Below, one piece after another: positions 47,301-58,957 of a stretch of 64,000 bases of DNA (position 1 is the stretch's first letter; every line of letters starts with the position of its first letter). Source of the DNA: Diospyros lotus (lineage: Eukaryota; Streptophyta; Magnoliopsida; Ericales; Ebenaceae); contig NC_068338.1 in NCBI RefSeq assembly GCF_014633365.1, positions 9,558,616 to 9,622,615 of the forward strand. The letters are read 5' to 3'. The position numbers were made by a program, and so were the translations under genes. The notes under the pieces are model-generated. The model made no database searches. It was not told the origin of the DNA and was given only the letters and a program-made list of their open reading frames with translations.

Positions 47301-48315
47301 TCTTGGGTACCAAACGGTTCTGCAATGAACATAGAAGCTAATGACCAAAAAAAAAAATTGATGTGGAAATTAGAATCTGCGGGGACTTTTATGAATAATT
47401 TGTCAGAGAGGAGCGTACATATAATGACATAAATGGCTCCATTCCCCCATCCACCCTTCCCCCTTCACTCCACACAAAATAACTGTAATTTGGGGGGGAA
47501 AAAAAGTAAGAAAGAGTAAGAAAAAGGCAAAGACAATAAATGATTGAAGCCGCTGTCAGTAAATGAGGGGGGAGTAATGCAAGCAACAAGCATGCCATAT
47601 CTCCAAACTGGTTACTGTGATCATCATTGTCTTATCCCAAATCCTGGCTTTACGGTTCAAACAAACCAATCAGCAATGAAGGAGCTGTTCCCTGCAGTGG
47701 TCCATATTACGTTGGGTCAAACACATAACAACTTTTCTGGATTGTAGGCCCCAGGTGGTGCAAATTAAGGAGACGAATGCAAGGAAAATTGAGTTTTCCC
47801 TGTCCCTTTCTCTGATGAACAGTACTTATTTGCAAGTCTACAAACGTGACGAAGTAGATAGAACAGGGAGGGGAATTGATTGAGGGAAATGTAGGTCCCA
47901 AATTGGAAAGGCTAATAACGGTTTTATTTGGATGTATATTGGAAAGGGAGGACAGGTAAAAAGGAGGAAGAGGCTATCATCCAATCCAAGAAAACACAAT
48001 TAGTATTTAGTTTAGAGATCAGATCCGATCCAATGAAATCGAAGAGTGATCGATGGATAGATCTACAACAGAATAGAAGGTAGGTACCTTGGTGTCGAGC
48101 ATGACAGCGCAGAGGATACCGGTGTTTTCCATGGCTGCGCGGAGATTGTTAAGGGTTTCCTGATGGTAGTCATGGGAACCATGAGAGAAGTTGAAGCGAG
48201 CAACGTTCATGCCCGCTCTCAGCAGCTTCTCTATCATCGGAACCGACCTCGATGCCGGTCCCAGCGTGCAAACTATCTTCGTCTTCGGCCTCTTCTCAAT
48301 CATCATCAAGTCCAT
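44399..48315 (-). CDS. Cytosolic pyruvate kinase, three exons (500 aa)
   Basis: Joined from exon 1 48,315-48,088, exon 2 46,661-46,200 and exon 3 45,211-44,399 (stop TAG). Junctions are AAG/gtacct...tttcacag/GGT and AAG/gtttgt...ttgtaag/GTT, all in phase, giving 76 + 154 + 270 codons. Pyruvate kinase makes pyruvate and ATP from phosphoenolpyruvate and ADP in the last step of glycolysis. Visible parts: KTKIVCTLGP (11-20), NFSHG (42-46), MLDTKGPEIRTG across intron 1, the B domain in exon 2, ALSFVRKGSD (about 201-210) with the catalytic Lys, ARGDLGMEIP (253-262), TATQMLESM (about 286) and the C domain with TRGGSTAKLV. I take the ATG at 48,315 since the upstream frame has no ATG. The N-terminus is about 10-15 residues shorter than the commonest cytosolic forms. 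No transit peptide is seen, which supports a cytosolic enzyme. Confidence 0.93.
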
Positions 48316-48432
48316 TGAATTGAATCCACCGATCGATCTCAATCGATTTTGTCTCAAACAGCACCCGCCACCGACGTGCGAGAGCTACAGACCAAGGGAG
48401 ATGACGAAGATCCGGCTTTGCGACGATTGGTT

Positions 48433-48657
48433 GGAGGTATTTGCGCTTACCCTACGCCAACTGAACTTGACTGACTATCCGCCCACGCCCACGCCCACGC
48501 CCACGCGCACGCGGCCACCTTTGACACTCTCCCCCGCTCGAGAGAAAGATGCGAGCGGAGCGAGAGAGGGAGGTATTTGCGCTTTCCCTACGCCAACTGA
48601 ACTTGACTGACGATCAGCCCACGCCCACGCGCCCACCTTTGACACTCTCCCCCGCTT
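48433..48657. repeat. Imperfect tandem duplication in the pyruvate kinase upstream region
   Basis: Units start at 48,433 and 48,569 with ggaggtatttgcgctt and share cctacgccaactgaacttga and cacctttgacactctccccc. Unit one has extra cccacg repeats (48,480-48,510). It lies 120-340 bp before the ATG and so covers the likely promoter or 5' leader. Confidence 0.8.
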
Positions 48658-48660
48658 TTC

Positions 48661-49400
48661 CCCATGTTTTTGGTTTCCTCTATTTTATTAAAATAATCAC
48701 ATTTTTAATTTAAATAATTATTTTTTCTTCTCTATTTCTAGGACGTGAGAGCCAAAAGAAAAAGGCTTATTTAGTGTTTGGACTTTACTATGATGCATGG
48801 AAACGTTTTAGGAGTGTTGTTTTGACGTTTCTGAAATATTTTTTGTACCGAAACGTTGAGAAATTCCTAAAAAAATTATTCTTGAGTTGTTTTTATAATT
48901 TTAAAAATATTTTATGGTAATTTCGTAATATTAGAAAAATATTATAAACGTATTCTTAATTTAGAAACACGTTTCCATCTATGAAGAGATTTAGAGATAA
49001 AAAAAATTCTGTCTCTAAACCTGGTTAGAGACGAATTTTTTTTTATTTGTGACTCAAAACTTTTAAGCCTAAATTGATCTTTGATGAGCACCTTACAACT
49101 GCTAAAGGAGGTTGGACGTGGTCAAAGGATTAGAGAGAATCTATTAGTTGGTCTATGAGTTGTTCATGGGCCTTATCTATTTGTTGCTTTAGTTCATATT
49201 TCCTGGCTAATAATTTGGCCACTTCCTCATTGTTTTAGGAGAAGTGGTTATTCTATTTATTATTTCAACTTTAACATATGTAAGTGGAGATTATGCAGAG
49301 TTATCATTAGATTTTCCTCTGCATATCTTCTTTTCCCTTTTTCTCTTCCCTACTTTCTTTCAATAGTTACTTCCGTTCAGCATTAATCTGGTTCACACAC
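48661..49400. other. AT-rich intergenic stretch, no gene
   Basis: I see no supported reading frame. The text is AT-rich with several short T and A runs. The last part, from about 49,200, may belong to the decayed LTR described next. Confidence 0.4.
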
Positions 49401-49620
49401 CATTTGTGGTATTAGAGCTTGGTTATGACAACCCATGGGAAATCAAACGCGGAGTTTTGCGATCAGGTCCGGTCCATGAGTTACAGTCCCTATGAGCTGC
49501 CCAAGCAAAAATCGTCAGTGAAGAAAACATTAATCCTTTTGGCCGTGGAGACTTATCCCACCACCAAGTGCCACACAGCTGTGATAGTTCCCACACTTCG
49601 AGGGTGACTAAACAGAGCCA
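49401..49620 (+). mobile_element. Decayed LTR retrotransposon relic with PBS-like site
   Basis: tggtattagagcttgg at about 49,406 is one base different from the initiator-Met PBS core TGGTATCAGAGC, and is preceded by ...ggttcacacacc. The following 190 bp give a short open frame (49,419-49,607) without known motifs. This looks like the junction of an old LTR and its internal region. Confidence 0.45.
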
Positions 49621-49624
49621 TACT

Positions 49625-49795
49625 ATAATATTCCGTACTATATGATATTAAAAAATATAAAAAAAATTTAATAATTAAAAAGGACCTCGGGTGGTTTGAG
49701 AAGCCTAAAAGTCAATTTCAAAAAATTAATTAATAAAATTATCGAATTGATAACAGGGATTGCCCTGGCACTTAGATATCCATAAAAAAATATGA
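49625..49795 (+). repeat. 5' fragment of a non-coding-family LTR, plus orientation
   Basis: ggacctcgggtggtttgagaagcc at 49,682 and attaattaataaaattatcg at 49,726 match 32,688-32,745 of the plus-oriented LTR. The fragment stops at about 49,795 and runs into unrelated sequence. Confidence 0.7.
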
Positions 49796-49819
49796 AGATA
49801 ATTTTGAATTTTATGAACA

Positions 49820-50000
49820 AAAATAGTCGACAGATGAAAAGCTATAATCGACTATCTTTACATGATAGTCGACAGAGTGAAAAATAGTCGACAGAATCCT
49901 CAAATAGTCGACAGATCAAAGCAGCATTCGACTATCCTTATGCATAGTCAACTATCCTTAACAGCATAGTCGACTATTTTCAAACATAGTCGACTATCCA
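49820..50000. repeat. Cluster of palindromic tagtcgacta motifs
   Basis: Nine exact or near copies of the half-palindrome tagtcgac/gtcgacta occur in about 180 bp. The first ones read atagtcgacag, the later ones atagtcgactat, so strand preference switches partway. Spacing is irregular. Confidence 0.8.
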
Positions 50001-50300
50001 TTTGAAAAGATTTAAAACTAAACAACTCCTCATTTTGATTATTTTAAAAGCAAGTTGAGATTATCAAAAATATATTTATTTTGAATCTAAATACACTCAA
50101 CCACACTTCAATATTTCTTTTATATAAATTTTCATAACTTTGCTTCTAGGAGATTTAAAAATTGATTTTCTCATACATATAATCCATATAGTAGAGATTG
50201 ATTTTCATATAATCATTATCAAAACTATTTTATTATTAAGAGTAAAATACCAATCTCCCCCTTTTTGATGATGACAAAAACAAATATGAAAATCAATTCA
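50001..50300 (-). mobile_element. Probable Ty1/copia end fragment with polypurine tract
   Basis: On the minus strand, gatgatgacaaaaa-type text in reverse gives tcatcatcaaaaagggggagat followed by TGG near 50,265. This is the usual PPT-LTR junction of plant Ty1/copia elements. The LTR would then extend leftward, through the tagtcgacta cluster. Internal copia genes are absent. Confidence 0.5.
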
Positions 50301-50908
50301 TTCATTTTATACCATATACATGTATATATATATATATATATATAATTACATATTAACTCCATTGATTCTCATTAATTGCACTTGAGAACCCCTAATTCCA
50401 CTTAGGAATTTTTAATAATGACATTTGGGCCCTCCAAGACCTAAATTAATTTTCATTAACCCACACAAATTCTTGATTCTTTGAAAATTAATAACCGGCA
50501 TCTATTCGGGAATCTTGATTTCGACTCTGCGCCTGCACGTATTCGACCCGAAAACACTTAAGGGTTGCCTTACTCAGAAAATCGAACCACCCCTAGGTTC
50601 CCCTCAGCTTCCAGGAGGTCCCCTACGGCTATTCGGTATTAGCACCCACTCGGGCTTATACAGAATTTATTCCGAAAATTATTCCCGGTCGGACTGCTTT
50701 CAGCGTCATTATTCTCATCTCGAGATGTTCACCAATCTCTTGCCCTCTTCCCTGGACATCCAACTCCCGAGGCACTCCCTGCCGCCAACTCAGCAAATTT
50801 CATTAATTAATTTCTCGAAATCGACTCTTGGGGTTCCCGGACCACCCGAGATCCTTTCAAAATAATCAAAATTATTTATTTTCAATACCATGTAATACCA
50901 GGTATTAC
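50301..50908 (-). repeat. Partial LTR of the non-coding family, minus orientation
   Basis: After a (ta)n run (50,323-50,342) come the known LTR end blocks: cgaccc / gaaaacacttaagggttgcc (50,545), aaatcgaaccacccctagg (50,579), cccgaggcactcc (50,766) and aggtattaca ending at 50,908. The TGTAAC end is missing. Confidence 0.8.
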
Positions 50909-52667
50909 AAGAGGGTCGAACTCGTCCATGGCAGTAGCAGCCTCAAGCTGTTGTTGCAGTGGCCGAGAGAAGTAAGCAAGCGGGGCAGCAAGCGCACGGA
51001 GGTGGCTGGAGGCTAAGACGAGTGGCAAGCGCGTGCAGGTGCGTTGCAAGCGGCCATGGCCGATCCGAAGCAGAGCTAGCAGCGAGTAGGTTCGCACAAG
51101 GGAGGCCGATGAAGTCGTGGCGATGTTGACTAGTAGCGATGTTTGCGGGGCCGACAGTGTCGGCTGGCAATGGCAACGGGATTAATAGCAACGACAGTGG
51201 TGGAGGCCTGCGGCAGTGGCTAGCTGGTGTACAGGCGCTGTGCGCGCCAAGAAGGAGAAGAAAAGCTGGAGAATAAGAAGAATAAAAGAAAATAAACTAG
51301 AAAATAAAATAAAAGAAATAAAGAAAATATGAAAAATAAGGGAAAATGGGAAAAATACACAAAACATTTCAAAAAAATAGGAGAAAGTTCTGGAAATTAA
51401 TTTGGGTTTCTAGAAGCGTGCCAGAGGCTCGAAAATGGGATTTTGGACACAAGTGGCAGCTCGAGAGGCAACGCCGATGTGAGCAATTGGCCAATTTCCT
51501 CCTCCTGATTCGATGAGGTAAAATAATTAATTCTTTTCTATTTACAAACATTATGTGGAATAATGTAATGTAAAGTGTTGGTTAGTTTATGCCCGTGGTT
51601 GGGGTTGTTTTGGTTGAGTTATTATCGGGTGGTTTTGCGGTATATGGCGTAGTTGAGGGCATTGGTTTAATGTCTGATGTTAATGGAATTGGGTTTCGTG
51701 TGGTTGCATCTAGGGTCAACTAGGGAGGCAGTGGTCCTAGAAGAGTTCGAGGCTCAGGTTGGAGTTCGTGTCGAGGCAGGGATGAGGCTTCTAGCCACGT
51801 AAGGGATGACCCTAAGGGTGGTAGTCTTGCATGCATTTGTAAATAATTGTCTTTATGAGTTGCATGTAGTGGTAATACTTGCATGATATGAGTTCCAATG
51901 TACCTATGGCCATATGGAGGACTACTGTTGTGGGAATGGTTGGTTAGTGTCTTAACCTATGGAGGTTATGAGGGTATGGAAGACTACCCATGTTGCATTG
52001 CATTTTTGTATTACATACTCTCTCGTGCTTTATTTACTCATGCATTGCACCCTTACTAAGTCTTTATGACTCATGAGATTTTACCTCATGTTGTAGATAA
52101 TACAAGTCTAGATGCAAGCGGGGATGGTGCCGGAAGACTGTTATGGTAACTAGCAATGTTGCCTGAGTTGTATGTTATGCATTTTTCATGTATGTAATCT
52201 TGTGATTGAATGTATATGTTGTTAGGCGCTAAATGTATCTAGTTACTGTAATCCCTATGGTGTGATAGATGATAGGTGATTGTGAGATGGTTTGATGTAT
52301 ATGGCTTCGGTTGGTGGAGCCGAGCTCGAATTAGGTGAGGATAAAAAGATATGTTCCCATAAATCCCCAATACTCAGCAAAGTGTTTTGTTATGCTAGCT
52401 TTGTGCCTGGGTCACCTTTGGCTCGTTGAGAGGCGAGCTGGAGAAAGGTGAAGCTCACTCGGGTTTCGGGTCCTGTTTCGTTGTGTTTCTTTGTCTATGT
52501 TTGGGACCGATTCCTTGAGTTGAGTGAAGGGAAGGATGAAACCTAGTTCCCACTTAGGGCGTTTTCTGTTGAAACGTAGTCCAACCCTTCAGTGCTTAGT
52601 TTATCGGGTGAGTAATCCGGTCAATTATTCACGAGTGACACCCGCAAGTGGGAGCGGGTCGTTACAC
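50909..52667 (+). repeat. Partial LTR of the non-coding family, plus orientation, joined to an inverted copy
   Basis: Begins abruptly at the GC-rich middle (50,909-51,250), then shows the conserved gtatggaagactacccatg block (51,974), tgagtcttt-type text (52,058), tcccactt near 52,540 and gcgggtcgttaca ending at 52,667. Its own 5' end is absent and the neighbour on the left is in the opposite orientation. Confidence 0.8.
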
Positions 52668-53240
52668 ATACCAAATTCAAGCTATATTTTCCCAAAATTC
52701 AACAACAAAGATCTTATGGGGTGGATTTATAAGGTCGAATAGTATTTTGAGTTCAAGGGGTCAAATCATCACACAAGTGCAACTAGCATCCTTTCACCTA
52801 GAAAGGGTAGCACTACAATGGGACCACTAGTTAACCAAGTTCAAGGGGCTTTTCTCATGGCTGAAATTCACTAAGGTTGTTATTCACAGGTTGGGACTAA
52901 CAGCTTATGAGGATCCATCGGAGGCACTCATGAGGCTCAAGCAAGTTACTACGGTGGAGACATACCAGGTTGAATTCGAAAGGTTATCCCAAAGAATTGA
53001 TGACTTACTAAAACATTACTTGGAAAGGATGTTTTATTGCAGGATTGTGAGATGAGATCCGCTTGGATGTTGTTGTAGCCCGAAAACTACAACAATAGAA
53101 TTTGTAGTGAGGGAAGCTGGAGCTGAGGTAGAGTGAGGTTGATAACTTGTAGGAGCTTGCTGGTGGAGATAGTCATTGGGTAGCTTCGGTCCTCGATGTA
53201 CTAACCGGGGTCGTAGGTAGACCTCTGAGGGCATCCCTAG
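52668..53240 (+). pseudogene. Broken Ty3/gypsy gag fragment
   Basis: Frames switching by frameshift spell a plant retrotransposon gag: FPKFNNKDLMGWIYKVEQYFEF (split text from about 52,687), VQLASFHLERVALQW (about 52,778), then YEDPSEALMRLKQ (about 52,908). These match the usual order of the Retrotrans_gag domain in plant Ty3/gypsy elements. At least two frame changes and an in-frame stop break it, and it has no start, protease or RT. It directly abuts the LTR end at 52,667 without a PBS, so the join is secondary. Confidence 0.75.
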
Positions 53241-53913
53241 GAGCGCTTGGAAGTGGCCTCATGTGTGTTTGGGGGATATCTGCACTCACAGGAACAAGTT
53301 AGAAGGCATGCAGGGATTCCTCACCCGCGTATGCCCTCTGATGCTTAAGTCAGTGCCGATAGGAAAGAAGAGCAATATGCAAGTAAAGCATGCTATCATT
53401 AAACATAGAACAATCATACCTTGCCCGACGAGAGAGGATCAATCCCGGTACTATTACGGGAAATAGAGGACGTACCTTCAAGCTAATAGCATTCAGATTG
53501 GCTTGGGAGGAATCCCCCCCCAGAGGGTCGGTCAACTTAGGAGGCCATTCAAGAAAAGGTGGGCTACCAAAGCAGGGCCTCGACCTCTAAGGGACTTGCC
53601 CAGACACAACTCCTTGCTGGGCAAAGATACCTCTAGGCGTTGTCTAACTATCGCAAACATAAGGCTATCCCTTTCGCTGGGGCCAAGCTCATTATGCATT
53701 ATACATTGTGCTAGACGGAGCACAACGTAGCCATATCATAGAATAGCACCTCTGCTAACATAACATAAACATATGGTACATAATATAATATAGTAATCCC
53801 AGAGCACGCTAATATCAACATGCCATTTGAACATCTTAACAGTGACACCATGTATATGGCTCGCGCGTGGAACCATATAACATTATATATGTATATAAGC
53901 ATTGTGAATATAT
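53241..53913. other. Unassigned repeat-like sequence, left part
   Basis: No recognised gene. Short frames (for example 53,390-53,590) lack motifs. The stretch is interrupted by the solo LTR at 53,914 and continues at 55,418. Confidence 0.35.
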
Positions 53914-55417
53914 TGTTAGAAATTATGATATGATCAAACGCAACAGAAAAATAAAATCTTATTTGATTTGTATCACGTTTTTCAAATCTTATGGTTTAAA
54001 TCGAAGACATAAAATGAAAAGTTACCTTGAAACGAAATCTGATTTCGTAGTCGATAACCAGCCTGATATCTCCCACGCGTGAGATGCCGAGTCAGTCCAC
54101 CCGAAACCGTCAAGACTCTAAGAGACTTGAGAGAAAAAGAGACATGGAAATTTTCTCTAAAATTTCTATTTTTGATTCAACTGATTGATCTCATTTGGAT
54201 TCTAGGTTTAATGGCTTATTTATAGGCAGAAACCTTAAAACCTTAAGCGCTGTTGGACCGGGCTTTAGGTGTTAGCAAAAAGCCTAATCCAATTAAATAA
54301 ATAATTATATTAATTATTTAATTATTCTTATTTATCTAATAAATAATTATACTTATAATTTAGTAATTCTATAATTACTAAATTTGTCATTTTTCTTTTA
54401 AAACGATTTTTATTAGGTGGGACTTTTTGGGTTCACAATTAAATTGGCAACGAGAATTAATCAATTATTAATTCTCATAAATCATGAGTGACATCTAGTA
54501 ATATTACATGATTACCCAATTTAATGTGAAGTGGGAATGTGAACCTTACACTATGGTGCCATGCAATACGGTCCCTCTATCATCCTATATCCAAACGAGA
54601 TACGAGATCATGAACAATAGGTCAAATCTCTTGATCTTGTCATATGACCAAATCCAATAATCACACTTGATTAATATGACACAACCTCCATGGAATCCAA
54701 ATTCCGATGTCATATTACCTCGGCCAAGGATTTATTGTTAAGTGACAATTGGATCGCATAGGATATCTTCCTCGTATATCTCGAGGTGATAGATTTCATG
54801 TCTGATACACACATACCTCGTGTGTCACTGAACTAAGCACATAGATACGTACGGCTATCCCTGATTAGGACAACCATATAATATCACTGATGTCCTAATC
54901 TACCAACACACAGATATCCATGTAATCTCAGGTCTAAGAACTAATGCAAATCCGTAGTTAATATTGAATCATTAACCTATGAGATAAAACCCATGTGATT
55001 CAATATTAATAGTCCAATTCAGTGAACTCATTCCTATAACAAGCACCCATTCGTCTTCCTTCTATATCTCATATAGAGTGGTACGAGATCTACCAATCTT
55101 ATCTTTCGGTATTTTATACCGAACAAGAAAGAAGATGATATGCCAGCCTTTACGAGTTGCTAATTATCTGAGTTAGGAACTCTATGGCCAGGAACATATT
55201 TATAGTATAACGTATTGTGTATTATCCGTCTCGATTATTCTTAACAATTAAGAATGGTATCCACTCCTTATTATACTAAATGATATTTGTATGTTCAATT
55301 CAAACCATATTACAATTTAAATTAAACATAAAACTTTCCATTAAATAGAGTTTAAAGAATTATAAGATCAAGCCCTATTGTGTCACTAGAACTGGTCTTA
55401 AGGGCTTATATCTAACA
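53914..55417 (-). mobile_element. Solo LTR (copia-like) with duplication tatat, 1504 bp
   Basis: TGTTAGAAATTATGATAT...TATATCTAACA, a TG...CA pair with short inverted ends TGTTAG/CTAACA. It is flanked by tatat at 53,909-53,913 and 55,418-55,422. A TATA-like CCTATAAATAAG reads on the minus strand at about 54,215-54,226. The ends look like plant Ty1/copia LTRs, but without an internal region the superfamily is an inference. Confidence 0.85.
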
Positions 55418-55542
55418 TATATGGTCATGGACATAATGGGATATAAGGACTTAAGGGTACACTATAAGAGCATGGCATGCTAGCATCACATCACAGTCCA
55501 TGCTTCCATCTTTCTAGCCATTATGCAAGCACACAAGCGTAC
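55418..55542. other. Unassigned sequence between two solo LTRs
   Basis: Continuation of 53,241-53,913. It ends with cgtac, the target copied by the next solo LTR. Nothing else is seen. Confidence 0.4.
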
Positions 55543-58203
55543 TGTAACGCCCCGCTCCCATCTACAGGTGTTACTCACGAATAGCCAGCTTACTATTCAC
55601 ACGCTAGGGCAAAGATGAAGAGACGACTATGTTTCAATGAGAAACGACCTAGGTGGGAACTAGACTTTGCCCTCCATTCGCTCCACTCAAGGATCCGAGA
55701 AATATCGAAACGACCCCACGAAGATAAAACTCGAATCTCGCAAAGTGTCACCCCTTCTTAAGCTCTTTAATGAAGAGATAAGGATGACTTCCCAGAATCG
55801 AAAGAAATAAACTAACTCACTTGCTTCATATAAATTATGGCATAAAGCCTTAATTATAAGAAAATAATTTTTCTTTGCCCCAACTGTTAACCCATTTATC
55901 TCACCTTCATTTCCTTTAGAAAATATTTGAGTTAATATTTCTTTGGAAAAATTTAATAAAATTTTCTTTATTAAATCTCCATTGATTTTTCCCTTTCATT
56001 ATTTCAAAATACCACAATTTTCCAACCCTTAGGAAATTAATTTTTGAAATTCAAACCTCAAGGCATCCTCAACCATTTTTCAAAATTTAAGGAAAATACT
56101 CCATTATTTATTTTCCAAATTATAGGAATTTTTCCACAATTGTCTCAATTTTATATTAATTTAATAATTAATTTGGAGGCTAAAATACTCATTTATTTAT
56201 TTATTTAAACATAATTTATTTCAAAAATTTCCAAAATAGCATATTATATTTAAATAAATAGAAAAGAAAAAAGAAACAGAAGACTCAAACAGTAACAGGG
56301 GGCGGGCAGCACCAGCCGCGCCCCCAGCACACTCAGGCCGCATGCGCTCTGGCTGCCTACCATGCGCGCGCGCGCATGCTGGCGCCCGGCCGTGCGCCCT
56401 TGGCACCAGCACACTGCCTCACTCTTTTTAATAAAAAAAAATATATATATATATTTTTTCTTTTAAAACCCAAAATTTCCAAAATGCTTTTACACTTCAA
56501 ATGGCTTCCAAAACATTCAAGTTTGCCACTATTCAACCACATTAAGCATTCATACACATTTAACTAAAATAAATACAACATCATACACAAACCATACTCC
56601 AACATATACATTCTTCTTGTTTCAATACCTTCAACATTCCACAACTCCATTTCTTTTAGAAGATTTCCCACCTACATAGAGGTCAAAAGACCTTATGAGC
56701 CAATGCTTAGTAAGGGTGCTATGCAAATGTAATTGTAACATGAGAATATAAACATGTAATGCAAATGCAATGCATATAATAGGTAGTCCTCCATGCCCTC
56801 ATAACCACTTAGGTTAAGGCACCAACCAACCCATCTCTCGTCACTAGTCCTCCTTATGGCCATAGGTTTACTAGAACACAAAACATGCAATAAGACCATT
56901 ACATGCAACTCATTCAAAACATGTACAAATGCAAGCAAAACCCCACCACTTGGGGTTATCCCTTACCTTTTTATCCTTGAAGCTTCAAGACTTCCACTTG
57001 CCAAGACTCTCTCTTTGGCTTTTAATCACCTTAAGAAAATATCCTTAAAGCATTAGAGATCTTTAAGACTAAAGAATGAAAGGAGAATGAAAACTTTCCT
57101 ACACACTTGAAGAAATTTAAACTAAGGCTTACCTCTTGCTTGCCTTTCTTCTTCCTTCTCCTAAACTTCTTCTTACTTTCCTTCTCTTAATGTGTGGACA
57201 AACCTTGCACAAAAATCTCAACTCCCTATTTATAGAGATTTCCTACTCAATCCATGCCAAAACTCAAAATTACATCGTAGCCATTGATTTTTCTTTAATT
57301 CAAGAGACTCAATCTCAACCCTCAAACACAAGCACAATCCTTGCGCTTCTCCTAAACTCAATCTTAGCCATTGATTTTAAGAGAACTCATCTCTAGTCTC
57401 TAAAGAAACACAATCCAAGAGACTTAGTCTCTTTAAATCTCATCCTTTGATTTTCTTTGGAGATTAAATCCTCAACCATTGGATCAATCTCCAATTCCCA
57501 TAATTCTCAAATTTTCAAAATTAATAAATAATGACTAATTTCAAGATTGACCATTTTCTCCATTTTCATTTAATTTAAATCCATAACTTTTCAAGCAATT
57601 AATGGAGACTAATATCTTTTCTTTTTGATTTTATTTAAATTGCTCTTGAAAGACATAATTCATTTTACTTTGGCATTTAGTTAAATCCACCATTTTCCCA
57701 TATAAATGCACGAGTAATTTCCATTTAATATGGAATTTCTTTTAATCCTCTCCATAATGGCTCTCATTTAATGCTTGAGAGACTAATTTTTTTTTTCTTT
57801 TTTCATTTCTTTAAATCCCACTCTTGCTTCACAAGATCATGCCAAGTGTCCCATTAAACTTAATCAACAAATTTATTATTCTCAAATTAAATTAAATCTC
57901 ATTCCATGAGATCTTGCCAATTGTCACAAATCTAACCATACTTGGCTTCCATTTTAATTTCCTAATTATCCATACACTTAATCAAGAATTAAATTCTCCA
58001 AAAATCAATTCTCCAATATAAATAATTTCTCCAAAAATAATTTATCTTTTTATGGGACGGAACTCCAAATTACCGGTTTGCCCCTCTTAAGGCATCCTAT
58101 ATGTTATATGCCTTCTCTTTAATTCAAGGGCAATTATGGAAATTTTCATATACCAATATTCTCTTAATTGATAATTTTATCATAACTCCTCAAGGGTATT
58201 ACA
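55543..58203 (-). mobile_element. Solo LTR (divergent subfamily of the non-coding element) with duplication cgtac, 2661 bp
   Basis: TGTAACGCCCCGCTCCC...AGGGTATTACA, flanked by cgtac at 55,538-55,542 and 58,204-58,208. It shares the conserved blocks of the family (cttagtaagggtgct at 56,708, accacttaggttaaggc at 56,802) and the GC-rich insert (56,300-56,400), but is longer and diverged. No internal region is present. Confidence 0.9.
57226..57234 (-). promoter_or_regulatory. TATA box in the 55,543-58,203 solo LTR
   Basis: The minus strand reads TATAAATAG. It agrees with minus orientation and would place transcription start within the LTR. Confidence 0.5.
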
Positions 58204-58554
58204 CGTACATACTATATATATATATATATACATTATAGTTGCAGGGGAGAAATAGAGAGAGACGGCTAGGAGGAGCTCTTCTCGAAAGATCTCGGAGAGC
58301 ACCTCTCTGAGAGGCTTCGGGAAGATGATTCCTGAGAGACCACGGCAAGAGGTTTCTTCGATAGACCTCGCCATGAGGGAGCTCGCTGAGGGGGATGGCT
58401 GCCATGGCCAAGAGAGTGGTAGCCCTCTCCGAGAGGGATGCTACTGCTTTGCTAATATAAGGTAGCTCTCGTCGAGAGAGTTGCCATGGCCATCGAAGGA
58501 TGGCTCTACTTTGCCGAGTGAAAGCTGCAGCATCGGGGGCCTTCCCACGAAGGG

Positions 58555-58608
<54 letters not shown>

Positions 58609-58957
58609 CTCTCCAAGAGGCTCAAGCCTCTCAGAGAGGTGCTGCCGAGAGGAGAAGGATCCTCTCCGAGAGAGGAAAATCTCTCTTAGAAAAAGATCAA
58701 TAGAGAGCGCACGGGAGGGGGAAGAAGATGAACAGTCCCTTTTCTCCCAATTTTGACCATGTTATTTAAAGGGAAGACTTTCCCTCTTTGTTTTATTACA
58801 CTTCCACCCCTTAAGCTTGGATATTCACCTAACAATCGTTACCACTAATCTTTTTGTTAGCTAATTGTGGTTTCTTCTTGGGAAACGCATCCCGGCTCAA
58901 GACCTCTTTTTGGGATTCGCCCATCTAGGCCTAATGACCAAGATACCCCTAGGCGCC
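58204..58957. other. Unassigned stretch rich in CTCTCcGAGAG palindromes, with a GA microsatellite
   Basis: Starts with a (ta)n run. Then repeated near-palindromes such as ctctccgagag and ctctgagaggc recur at short intervals (58,260-58,700), with (ga)n of about 48 bases at 58,559-58,606. Frames on both strands here reflect this composition and are not supported as genes. Confidence 0.45.

Noticed and set aside
48316..48357. Fourteen extra N-terminal codons for pyruvate kinase
   Set aside because: The frame there opens with TTG; the first ATG is at 48,315. An upstream exon remains possible but nothing in the sequence supports one.
49820..50000. Tagtcgacta cluster as a CRISPR array
   Set aside because: Repeats are about 10-12 bases, irregularly spaced and in a plant genome; no spacers or cas genes.
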